Assembly: GCA_011037195.1 (NCBI GenBank)
Contig: JAAEAF010004384.1
Span: 33,407-97,406, forward strand
Length of the DNA stretch: 64,000 nt
Origin: Triatoma infestans
Lineage: Eukaryota; Arthropoda; Insecta; Hemiptera; Reduviidae
Direction: 5' to 3'
Below, piece after piece: positions 34,301 to 44,400 of this stretch (positions are counted from its first letter, which is position 1; each line of letters opens with the position of its first letter). The notes under the pieces are model-generated. The model saw only the letters and a program-made list of their open reading frames with translations. It searched no databases and had not been told where the DNA came from. The translations under genes and the position numbers were made by a program.

Positions 34301-37300
34301 CGGGCTTTTAGGCGTGAATGGGATGGCGGAATTAGGTCTGCAGATGGATATTAGGAGACGGCAAGTATGGACGGAAGGAGAACCAAAGGCCCAGGCCATG
34401 CAGAGAGAGGACTTTAGAATAATGGGAGTAAGGAAGCTAGCCGAGAGGGAGGGCGGCCAAAGTTTGTGTTTCAAGTCGGTATCCGGAGGTAGAGAGGCCA
34501 GGAAGAGCGGAGATGTGGGTGCAATGGGGAGGACTGAGGGGGACTCACAGGAAGACGAGGAGGATCGGTTACCAAACCTGGTGGTAGTGACGTGTTTCAA
34601 GTCAGTATCCGGAGGTAGAGAGGCCAGGAAGAGCGGAGATGTGGGTGCAATGAGGAGGACTGACGGGGACTCACAGGAAGACGAGGAGGATCGGTTACCA
34701 AACCTGGTGGTAGCGACGCATCGGGTCCAGATCCCACCAAGATGCGAGACCTTAGTGGCGGGCAGCGTGAAAACGCACTGCCTCGGAACAACCATCTTAA
34801 TTGAACCGTGCGCACAGGAACACAATTCCCTCTGGTGCGCTGGGCGTAGTGTACACGAACTCAGAGATCAACATGTGTGGATCAGGGTGATCAATGTTGG
34901 AGAAGACCCGGTGCTAATAGAAAAATCTCTGAGATTGGGTATGGCAGAAGAGCTGGCGACGGGCACGGACTGCGAGAAGTTTGCGGAAGCACACATGATA
35001 CATACGGGCGATCAAGATGAGAAGGGTCTAGTGCGGATACTCCAAGAGAAGCTGCAACACTTAGACCTATCGGAGCAGAAGATCGTAGAAGAGGTGTTAA
35101 ACCGTCATCTCGCTGTTTTTCAGGATCCGGTCAAGGCCAACTTGGGGTGCACCGCAAAGATTAAACACCGGATCGATACCGGAGAAGCAGCGCCGATCGC
35201 CAAGCCCCCATACCGGGTCCCATACCACCAGCGGGAGCCCATGCGAGAACTAATTGCGGAAATGTTACGCAATGGAGTCATAGAAACATCGGACAGTCCT
35301 TGGTCGGCACCTATCATTTTGGTGAGGAAGAAGACGGAGGATGGGCAAGAACGGTACCGGTTTTGCACCGATTTCAGAGCCCTTAACCCATAACCAAGGT
35401 GCCTGTGTATCCCTTACCGAACATCAATGAAACCCTGGAGAGTCTCGGTAACAGCCAGTATTTCACCACTCTGGATTTGGCATCGGGTTACCACCAAATA
35501 CAAATCGAGGAAGCCGACCGCCAGAAAACAGGATTTTCAACGCCGGAAGGGCACTACCAGTACAGAAGAATGGCTTTCGGTCTGGCCGGAGCACCGGCCA
35601 CCTTCCAGCTCCTAATGGACCGATTATTGGCGGACTTGAGAGGCACCAGTTGCTTTGTGTACCTCGATGATGTAATCATCCATGGGCTGGACTTAAGAGA
35701 GCACGCTGAGCGATTGGACCGCGTATTGCAGAGGATAAGTGAAGCAAACTTGCTGGTCAATGCGGCGAAGTGCCAATTCGCCACGCATCAGTATTTGGGA
35801 CACATCGTTAATAGGGAAGGTGTCCAAGTGGACCCGACCAAGGTAGAGGCGGTGAAGCTGTACCCTCAACCTCACAATGTGAAGGGGGTCAGGTCCTTCT
35901 TAGGACTCGTCGGATATTATAGAAGATACATGCCGGGATTCGCCGATCACGCCAGGCCCCTAACGCAGCTGACAAAGACGAACCAGAGATTTCATTGGGG
36001 CCTTGAGGAGGAGAAAGCGTTTCAGACATTAAAGAACATGCTGTGCAGCGACGCGATTCTCGCGTATCCCGATTTCTCACGACCATTTCTATTGGCAACG
36101 GACGCGTCAGACCTGGCCATAGGGGCCGTACTATCTCAGATGCAGGGAGGAAGAGAACTACCTATAGCATTTGCGTTAGACAGTTAAATAAACCGGAGAG
36201 AAACTACAGCACGACAGAAAAGGAAATGCTGGCGGTGGTTTGGGCTACCAAACACTTCCGTTGTTACCTCTATGGTCGACGATTCACGCTCATTACGGAC
36301 CACGCTGCTCTAAGGTGGCTCCTGACCGTGAAAGATCCCTCCTCGAGACTGTCCCGCTGGCAACTACGCCTGGCCGAATTTGAGTACGAAGTAGTCCACA
36401 AACCTGGAAAAAACACGCAAACGCTGACGCTCTCAGCCGCACCATCGGGGCCATATCGGACGAGCAACCCGACTATAATGGCGTCACTTCCGCGCAACAA
36501 GAGGCCGACGAAGATTGTAAGCAATTATTAAGGAAGTATCCAGGGATGTGCCGAAAAAATCAAGAGGGCTTGGTTTATTACCGCGCATCATCGGCTGAAA
36601 TTGGGGATTGGTGGTACCACAGGAGCACAGAGCACGGATTCTATCTGAGAACCATACGTCGCCGGTGAGTGGACATCCAGGGCGAGCACGGATTCTATCT
36701 GAGAACCATACGTCGCCGGTGAGTGGACATCCAGGGCCGAAACGCATGGAGGCATTGGTAAGGCAGCAATATTATTGGCCTACAATGCATGAGGATATCA
36801 AGAGATTTACTCAGAGCTGCCGGACATGCGCAGAGAGAAACACACCCCCAGGCCTGCGGGCCCCGTTAGGCGAGCCACGACAACCATCCCAACCATTCGA
36901 ACAGGTTGCAATAGATGTGGTAGGGCCCTTACCAAGGACGCACGATAAGGGATATCGGTATATCCTGACGGTAATCGACCATTTCTCGAGGTACGCGGAG
37001 GCACAACCATTACAAGAACAATCAGCCGCCGAAGTAGCCGCCGCCTTTATACGCTGCGTAGTAGTAAGACACGGGATACCGACCCGGCTGATTACGGACC
37101 TAGGAGCAAATTTTACATCCAAACTATTCAAGGACCTTTGTCGGGTGCTGGGCATCCAAAAGAATATACCACAGTCTATCATCCGCAATCTAATGGTAGA
37201 GTAGAGCGTTGGCACCGCACCCTAATAAATGGGTTGTCACATTATATATGCCCGGAAGGAACGGATTGGGACCGGTGGCTTCCGTTCATGATCATGGCCT

Positions 37301-40300
37301 ACAACGGCACCCCGCATTTGGCGACGGGGTTTGCCCCGAACTATCTTGTCTACGGCAGAAACGTTGTCAGACCCACCTCGCTGGGCTACCAACCACCCAG
37401 TGAGGAAACAACCGAACAAGAACCCTATGTTGATGCATTACGACGGCGTTTGCGGGCGGCATACGAAAGAGCCGCAGAAGTCACAGAAAGAGCCTTCCAG
37501 GCAAATAGCCGGCAGTATAACAAAAAAAGTAAGACAAGGACGTTGCAGGAAGGTCAGTGGGTCTATCTACACTGTCCCGCTGTACCCGCAAATGCTTGCA
37601 AAAAATTCCATCGCCCATGGAGGGGACCCTATCAAGTAGTCAGAAGAATATCCAGTTGAATCCAGTTGGAAGGGAGGACTACTAAGGTGGTTCACCTGAA
37701 CCGGCTAAAGGAATTTGCTGTGGAGAAGACCAATGGAAAGTGCGAAGAGCCCGAGTCACGAGAGAGTCTAGGGGACGAGGAAGATGGGGATACAACCCCT
37801 CCGACGGATCAGCCGGAAGAAAGAGTGATACCATGGGAGAAGATGCTGGACCCCTCAACTGAAGGAGAATTTCAAGAATCAGAGAACGCTTGTCTACCTC
37901 GTACAGAGGAGCTTGGAGCGTGTGGAGGTGAGATGCAGACGGCCGCCCGGAGCCCCGGATTAGACGTAGACGATTCCGTTCGCGATCACACTTACATCCC
38001 CTCTCCCGGAGTCGGGGGAGCGAGGCCCCGCTCTCCTTACTCCCTTAGGAGTAGGAGGGTAAATGAAGAATAAAAGACGTGTTAGTTCCCGGATAACCCA
38101 CATAGAAAACACCACTTCCCATCTATCCTACCTTCTTTCTCTTTACATTAACTCTTCCACCCTACTGGGAGAACTGGAGACGGTAACCTCACAAGCTCAG
38201 AGTACTCTGAGGGCGATTTACGAGGGGGTGGAGCGATTATCGGGAGGGAAACTCGTGAGTACGTTACTTCCGCCGCATGACCTTAGCGAGATCCTGAAGA
38301 GAGTGGCGGCGCTTCTCCCGGAGGGGTTGGGGCTTACGGCCGGGGTTTCCCCTGCAGACGCACACCACTATTATGAATTAGCTAAAGTACTGGCCACGTC
38401 TAGTCGAGACAGCATCCACATCTGCATTGACTTACCGTTAGCTTCGAGAGGACGTCAGATGGAGCTCTACCGGCCGGAAGCGTATCCTGTAGTGAAGCCG
38501 AAAGAAGGTAACCCTGCTACTATGACCGGAGGCGGACTATCTGCTGGTGAACCAGGACGAGACTTTTATGCACCTCAAACGACCTCATTTGGAAGGATGT
38601 TGGGGAAGGGCCTCTCGAATCTGCCCAGTACGGTTCCCACTATTCAACCGACACTATCCCACGTGTTTAGGGCTACTATTCAAAGGAAAGACAGGGAGGG
38701 CTTCCCCTATTGCCAATGGATAGTGATAGGCAGTGAGTTCAGGCCAGTTTGGATTTGGAACGCAGATTATTACGGCGAGTGGAGTAGGAAGTGGAGCGGC
38801 GTGTGCGCTGACCATCCTGGCGGCTTTGGTTTGTTATTGGCGTTCATCGAGACGAGGAAGAGGATCCACCGACCAGCAGCAGCTAGAGGGTGCCCGGCGA
38901 TCGCTACTGGACTTCATGGTGCACCACCCCCGGCCAGCCCCGCGAGTGGACAGCGGTTCGCAGTCTTCCGGAGCAGCCGGCCAGTGATTATTCTGGATGG
39001 AAAAAGAGGTTAGCCGAATGGCCACCTCTTTTTCCCCAAGGGGAAGGGCAATTGTAAGGGGTAAGGGAGTTAAAATAATAATTACAATAATAACAGTGAA
39101 TATAAAATATTAGAAAGTGTAAGTGGGTCACTGTATACGGGCAAACGGTGGCATTGTTATGAAAACTGAAAGCGCTGCACCAGCAATACAGACGAATAAT
39201 AAGGTTGAACAGGTGAGTCAGTAGTAAGCTGCCGACTGGCCAGTGCATTTCAAATTCTGGATTAGAGTTTCTTCTTGTGTGTGTTGCTGGACTGCCGAAT
39301 TTGCAGCATGCGGTGGTATTGCCTGGCCATCTGTAAGTACTTATAATTCTTTCTGGGGGGGCGTGGCCACTCGATGCAAGGGTCTGGGGTGTGAGTAACC
39401 AAAGAAAACGCAGATACAACTATGCCACCGTTTCTTCCCGTAGCCTGATTTGGGGTTTTATTGGATTATGGTTTTATTGTTTTGTTAGTTCTAGGGTTTT
39501 GGGTATATTTAACGTTAAAATATTAGACTTGTATGGGTGTTGTAGTGTTAAGGTAGCGTAATTAGTAATGTATTAGCTCTTCGCGTACATTTAGGATAAT
39601 TCTAGGATTTTAGGGGATGGTAGTATGTTATAGCCATTCTTTTGGATGTAATAGAATTTATTCTTAAAGGTTAGACGAGGGTAATTAGTAGAATTGGGAT
39701 CACTGGGGTCTTGTAAATTTTAGTCGTAAGTTTAGCAGTATGTAAGTATTTTCTTGTATTTGTATTTATTGATTGTTTATCCATCTGAATATACTGTTTG
39801 TACCCAAAGTTCTGATTACTCGCTTCCCCGAACACCTCCCACTCCCTCCTCCCTACTCCAATTCCCTCTACAGTACAATAATGTAACAAACCGAAATGGC
39901 ACTTTAGAGGAGACTACAAAAATCCCTTAAAATCCCCAAAAATGCCCTTACAATGAATTTTCCCGAGAAACGTTTCAACTAAAGTTGTAGCTCCTTAATA
40001 TGTATAGTTGATATTTTAAGTTGTAAGAAAATTATTGAGCCATTTTCGAGCAAATCGCCAAAAAAGATTGAGGAATTTTGATGGATAAGCCACGCTGTTC
40101 ACAACCCACACGACCATTTTCTAATAACTCCTTTTTTGGTCATTTGGGACCTCAAAAGTGCATTTCCGGTGAAAACTGGATATCGAAAATTTGACATGAT
40201 TTAGTGCTTCCTCTTACTAGATGTAAAAGTTTGTAAAACTTTTTAAAACATGTCGTTTGAAGCGCCAGTGGGGGTCTTGACATCCCGCATTAAATAGCAT

Positions 40301-41191
40301 CGTTATGATTTTAATAATTACCCAAATACTTTCCATGTTGTTATCGTAACAGTTTCATAAATTTACGTATAGTTTATCAAATGTACAGTTGCAAATAAAT
40401 GAATAAAAAGATAAAAATAAAAAAATAAAAATGTGAATAACACATAAAATGTGAATTCAGATAGTTTTCCTACGCTATGACTTTGGCTATTCAGCCATTC
40501 CGCGTCTCACGGCCCAGTATAAAAGAACTAGGCTGCGCTGGCGATTGATGTTCGTTTAGTTGTATATCCAGGGGGCTCATGGGAATAATCTCTGACGCGA
40601 ACAACTTCACATCCCCCCGTTATAATTTTGAAAACGGTGTCTTAAATACCTTGAAAAAAATCTAAATTTAGCTTTGTTTGTCTCGTCCATGGGTGGGGGT
40701 AATCGGTTATGGTTATTGACGAGTTCTGTAAACTTTATTTATCTACATCATGGAAGACCATAATAATCCTTATTCTGTAATCTGAACTGTACGATTCTCC
40801 AGGGCATTAAATGAGTTGTAAAAATTCCAAATTTGAAGTGTCTTTTGGATGTTAAGAAAAACAGAAGGGCAAAATAGTTTGCTTTATAATAGAATTTTCT
40901 TTCGCATTAAAATGCGAAATTACTTTATATATAATAAGTGTTAATAATAATTATCTCTGAGAGAGATTCATTTTATGCTCTCATTTTGGTAAAAAAGCGT
41001 TAGTATTATCCTATTTATCAAGTACAGTCACAGTAATTATCATAATTTTATAGTTCTCATATTCAAAGAAATTAATACATACTTTTGTTTCTTCTAGATT
41101 ATGGTCCAATTGGGGAACGTATTACATATGGCAAAACAGGGAACCACTCATACAATTTTGGCACACTGTTCGAGGGCCAACGCAGAAATAA
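28321..41191 (+). CDS. PARL: PARL/rhomboid-7, mitochondrial rhomboid protease, complete, nine exons
   Basis: PARL is the inner-membrane serine protease that cuts PINK1 and PGAM5 and processes other mitochondrial proteins. Exons: 28321-28361, 28439-28664, 28734-28850, 28933-29095, 29179-29274, 29376-29500, 29577-29678, 30559-30656, 41098-41191. Frame holds through all junctions, giving 353 residues (human about 379). The N-terminus ([14 protein letters not shown]) is basic with Ser/Thr, as in a mitochondrial presequence. Rhomboid landmarks: [20 protein letters not shown] with catalytic Ser257 at the exon 6/7 junction, and [12 protein letters not shown] with catalytic His315. The last exon encodes [18 protein letters not shown], the conserved C-terminal tail. 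It lies 10.4 kb beyond exon 8, because the last intron contains a complete LTR retrotransposon. Reading straight on from exon 8 meets a stop at once (ATG TAA), so correct splicing over this long intron is required. Confidence 0.95.
29770..30558. repeat. PARL intron 7 with an inverted 'R1' repeat fragment
   Basis: At about 30120-30480, GGAAGGTTTCGGTCACAAATTC, GTTTTTAAAACTGGCTC and AACTTTTTTCCGAAAAAAC read as reverse-oriented, diverged pieces of the dispersed repeat. Borders are uncertain and nothing else is recognised in the intron. Confidence 0.45.
31290..32083 (+). repeat. Dispersed 'R1' repeat, left part, interrupted by the LTR element
   Basis: Two or more tandem units: TTCTCGAAAAAACTTCCCGATAAAAG / TTTTTCCGGAGAAATGTTCAAATAAAAG; AATGAAATCCGTCGG / AAAGGAAATTGTGGCC; ACGCACTTCCGTTAAACCG / AAGTACTTCCGGTCAACTG; AGTATTATTTGGATGATAG / AATATTATTTAGATGATAC. 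The unit length is about 290 bases. The sequence breaks at 32083, where the LTR starts, and resumes at 39873. Confidence 0.85.
32084..32904 (+). repeat. 5' LTR
   Basis: Begins TGTAAGGTGTAAGGGAG and ends CAATTCCCTCTACA, giving the usual TG..CA ends. It matches 39053-39872 along its whole length, apart from about eleven substitutions and one single-base indel. Minus-strand frames inside the LTR (for instance 32073-32459) appear in both LTRs and are not genes. Confidence 0.97.
32912..32929 (+). other. Primer-binding site, tRNA-Leu type
   Basis: TGGTGTCAGAAGTGGGAT starts seven bases after the LTR. It is complementary to a tRNA 3' end reading CCCACTTCTGACA plus CCA, which is that of animal tRNA-Leu(CAG) as I remember it. 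The assignment rests on that recollection; the position and the starting TGG are as expected for a PBS. Confidence 0.8.
32933..34014 (+). pseudogene. gag: gag of the LTR element
   Basis: Starts at the ATG at 32933 ([17 protein letters not shown], a coiled-coil-like opening) and shifts frame near 33028 into a long frame ending at 34014. The long frame includes a retroviral capsid-like region and two CCHC zinc knuckles, [14 protein letters not shown] (33721 on) and [14 protein letters not shown] (33859 on), which bind the genomic RNA. The frame change near 33028 is probably a mutation or an assembly indel. pol follows in the -1 frame, a normal arrangement for this group. Confidence 0.85.
34000..38073 (+). 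pseudogene. pol: pol of the LTR element (protease, RT, RNase H, integrase), frameshifted
   Basis: Protease [12 protein letters not shown] at 34101. RT in 34700-36000 with [21 protein letters not shown] and the active-site YLDDVI (about 35660). RNase H LATDASD and [10 protein letters not shown]. Integrase with zinc-finger [10 protein letters not shown] and CRTCAERN, core IDVVGPLPR and [15 protein letters not shown], and C-terminal [14 protein letters not shown]. Single-base frameshifts lie near 35390, 36175 and 37155, and a stop at 37657-37659, so no full polyprotein can be made. Two in-frame tandem duplications are present: 126 bp (34466-34591 and 34592-34717) between protease and RT, and 54 bp (36630-36683 and 36684-36737) over the integrase zinc finger. 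The last frame ends at 38073 and overlaps the next ORF by 11 bases. Confidence 0.93.
38063..39013 (+). pseudogene. env: env-like ORF, internally deleted and frameshifted
   Basis: A 316-codon frame follows pol. Its first third resembles the middle region of insect errantivirus/baculovirus F-type envelope proteins: a helical [20 protein letters not shown] segment, then LPEGLGLT and an HHYYELAKV block. The signal peptide, the N-terminal subunit and most of the cysteine-rich ectodomain are absent. In another frame (38733-38987) there is a hydrophobic stretch, [16 protein letters not shown], followed by RSSRRGR, which looks like the transmembrane anchor and cytoplasmic tail. I infer a shrunken, broken env. 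The family assignment is from pattern recognition and needs a profile search. Confidence 0.6.
39036..39052 (+). other. Polypurine tract
   Basis: CCAAGGGGAAGGGCAAT lies immediately before the 3' LTR (TGTAAGG..), the place where the plus-strand primer is made. Just upstream, AAAAAGAGGTTAGCC and GGCCACCTCTTTTT form an inverted repeat (39000-39033). Confidence 0.8.
39053..39872 (+). repeat. 3' LTR
   Basis: Begins TGTAAGGGGTAAGGGAG and ends CTCTACA. Compared with the 5' LTR it has about eleven base changes and one deleted G near 39673. Confidence 0.97.
39873..40250 (+). repeat. Dispersed 'R1' repeat, right part after the LTR insertion
   Basis: AATGGCACTTTAGAGGAGAC, ATTTTCCCGAGAAACG, TTTCAACTAAAGTTGTAGC and AAAATTATTGAGCC continue the unit pattern cut at 32083. 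This identifies the pre-insertion site. Confidence 0.8.
40251..41097. other. Rest of PARL intron 8
   Basis: An A-rich stretch (40393-40433, AAATAAATGAATAAAAAG..) may be the tail of an old retroposon. CAGTATAAAAGAAC at about 40516 looks like a TATA box followed about 30 bases later by TTCGTTTAGTTG, but no gene begins here. Nothing firmer is seen. Confidence 0.35.
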
Positions 41192-41192
41192 A
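41187..41192 (+). terminator. PARL polyadenylation signal overlapping the stop codon
   Basis: The final codons read CAG AAA TAA followed by A, so AATAAA spans the stop codon. If used, the 3' UTR would be only some 15-30 bases. A second A-rich stretch follows at about 41300. The convergent ESD gene ends at 41478, leaving under 300 bases for both 3' ends. Confidence 0.5.
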
Positions 41193-41477
41193 ATATTTAG
41201 GTATAGCTTCATATAAAAGGACAAAGGAAGATCTATTAAAACTAAAAAAAAGAAGAAATAATATCCAATCTTTATTGTTATTAACATTTATAATTATTTA
41301 GAATATAAAAGAACAAATATTCTAAAGTTATAAAAATATTTTTTTACTCTTATATGTAATTTCTGATTAATTCCAAATATTTTTTTCCTTAAAAAAAAAA
41401 AAATTAAGCATCATTTTTCCACTTTTAAATAATCATCTTTAATAGGATTTGGGAAGCTAATATGCAAGAAACATTTT

Positions 41478-44400
41478 TCAGGCGAGATGCTTGGCATGAT
41501 GTGCGAAATGTTCACCGAGAAATGTAGCGATATAGTAGTAACTATGATCATAACCTTCCCTCTTTTTGAGAATGACTGGTACCTGAGCAGCTTTACATGC
41601 TTGTACAAAATTGTCTGGTAAGAGCTGACCACTTTTTAGAAATTCATCACTTAATCCCTGCAAAAATAGTGAGAAAAAGAGATTACAAAGATATTCCAAA
41701 AATAGCTCCTTAAAACACTTTCTGATGCAAAAATTTAAATTGTCTTGTAACATCATCCTACAAAACGTTGATTATCTGCTTTTCCAAATCCTTAATGGGC
41801 AAGCAGGCACAAAATGATTCTGACCCAATGAAATATGACAGCAAAAAATAATGGGATGTATAAAAAACTTACCGTTTTCAATAAAAAAAAATCCAATTTT
41901 TCATTACCTTTTTTGCATTTTTTATTAATGTTCAAAATACAGCCTATGGTGGAGTCATCTTTCTGCCAGCTGTTGGATCCCTCGCTGATACCATTCCCTG
42001 GGTTTGTAATCAAAAAACTCCTGCACTCCAGTTCCAACTTCGGTAAAGTTATTAAATTTTATCCCGCAGAGAAAGTGGATCGAACAAATGTTAGTTGGAT
42101 GGAGCTAGGTCTGGATTATTATAGGGTGGGTGTTAAAGAGGTTCTTCAATTGTTTCTTTAGTTTGACGGGAGGTGTTTGGCCGAACTGGAACATAACTTG
42201 TTTCATTTGACTAAAGCTGGATAACGCTGGACATTTTTGAGTACATTCTATCCACTACAAAAATCGGAATTCGGGGAAAGTACCTCGGAAACTGATTACA
42301 TGATGAATTACTCCTTTATATTTCCAGAAGAGTCACATCGACTTTTTCTTAAATTGACCTCTTGTACCAACCGGAAATGCCAAAGTTGGCAAGTATCCAT
42401 TCTCCTGGCGGCCTGTTGAGGTATAAGATCATGAGGCACTATCCTATTTATATCTCCTTTTCACCTTTCCTAAAGTATGGAGTTCGCGGCTAACGGTATC
42501 TTTAGTGTCTGCCAGTTCTGCAGCCAGCGCAAGAGTACTTGTTGGATTTTACCTAACAGCTCCATTAAAGCCTCATCAACATACATGATGGCCGCCCTAA
42601 CGTGTCTTTTGTTCTAAGGTCGTATCATCACTATTAAATGTTTGAAATCAATGGGTAGTACGCTGATCAAGGACATCTTTCCCTTTGATTTCATATAGAG
42701 CACGTACAGCTTCACCTGCTATACACTGTTTTTCCAGTAGTGACGTAAAATTACTAATATACGTAAGACACATTCATACTTTAGCTACATAAAAAAGCTC
42801 ATAATTGAACTGACTATTTGAAGGGCATAGTATGTAAAGAAACACTACAGAATCTAAAGATTAATATAATATCGTATTTGTCATCAACATCAAACGTGTG
42901 TGGATGGGTTTTAAAGTCTATGGAATTCTAGCTCGAGTTAGAAAAGGGTAATTTTTTTTTGTGTATAGAATTTGAAATTTTCAACGACATTGATTGCAGA
43001 ATGTCGAAAATTAAAAACAAACCATATTCTCAATAAGAACCTGATCAAACCGTTTAAATGATGAATTATCCTTTACAAAGAAATTAGTTATAATTTATAT
43101 TGTTGATTTCTAGAAAAGTTCATTCGATTGCAAAACTTCTCGATCTCCTAAATAATAATGGAAACTGCTAAAATAAAAAAATTAAACAAAAATGAATGAT
43201 AAGGAAATGATTATATGGCCAGAAGAGTCTTTTTATATACTTGCTCTACGTTTAGGATAACCTGGATTTTATAAAGTTAGATATGTTGAAATATATTTTA
43301 ATGAGGAATCTATTCAAATAAAAGAAAAAGGAAACAAAAAACTGACTGATCAGACTGACATAGGAAAAATCAAATGATAAAGAGCATTAATATTTTGATC
43401 AATAAGTTTACAATGGATATAGAATTCTTGAGGAATTTTATGTATTTGTTTTTTTTTTTTACCTTCTCCAACTGCTGTTTAGGGGTAGTGTTGGCATTTC
43501 TTTTTATGTAATTTAAATTTGTTGATTGTAGCAGTGAGTTATGTTTTGGCATTGTAACTATATTTTATTGTTCAGGTATTAAATTGTTGTTGACATTTTC
43601 ATCTTGTTTGTTGTTTTTTGTTTAGTCCCTACTAAACCACCACTACTATTACTATTACTAATATTTGTTATTCTATAGCCCTGATATTATAATAGACTTA
43701 ATATAAGCCGAAACGTTGGCGAAGTAAATTTTGTTTTATTTACAAATTAAAATTCCTCAAGAATCTACATCCAAATAATAAATATTAAAAAAAATAGACA
43801 CGGTTAAGAGGTGAGAAGTTGAAGTTGAAATGGAGGAAAGTACATTTAAAATTTAAAATTCTAGTTGAAAGGGATTAATAAAATGTTTAATGCGCTAATT
43901 TGAAAGTACAAATCTCTGGAGGGTCAACATAAAAGCCAGCTATATATTGCAACCAGAATGTTATACTGTATATACCAGAAATATTGCAAACGACGAGACT
44001 CTATAAAAAACCATCAATGAATAAAGTAATTGTTGACAGCTGTAAAAATATTATTGTAACTGGAAGTAATGATTTCTTTCTTTTTAAGTTGACAGAGTTC
44101 AGGTGGGGTGAATGTGTAGGAATACGAATAGGAAAAATTGAGAATGGTTGTGAAAATCGAAGGAATGATCCAGGGTTAGAGTATACTTGGAGAGAGCTGT
44201 CAATAGTTTTTAATAATGCCAAGATCATGTTATGTAAATCTTATGTACACCACTTTTTAAAAAATTATGTTACCTGATCAATCAATATATCAACAGGTAC
44301 TCCATCATATTTTGATACTAATGATGTGGCATCATAATCATGCCATGATTCTGGTATACTACTAGCATCTCCACCCAAATATCCTGCAAAAGCTTTCTTC

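Larger units (their letters stand above)
32084..39872 (+). mobile_element. Ty3/gypsy-type (errantivirus-like) LTR retrotransposon, 7.8 kb, defective
   Basis: Complete structure: 5' LTR 32084-32904, primer site, gag, pol in the order protease, RT, RNase H, integrase, an env-like ORF, polypurine tract, 3' LTR 39053-39872. The LTRs differ at about a dozen positions over 820 bases, so the insertion is fairly young. Flanks are ..GATAC before and GTAC.. after, a weak 4-bp target duplication with one mismatch. The element sits in sense orientation in the last PARL intron, inside a copy of the R1 repeat. It is broken: frameshifts lie near 33028, 35390, 36175, 37155 and 38730, and an in-frame stop lies at 37657-37659. 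GC content is much higher than in its surroundings. Confidence 0.97.

Noticed and set aside
34223..34825. 200-codon minus-strand frame opposite pol
   Set aside because: It is a shadow of the GC-rich pol sequence, including its tandem duplication.
40510..40560. TATA-box-like promoter in PARL intron 8
   Set aside because: A lone TATAAA with no downstream gene; too common in AT-rich DNA to claim.
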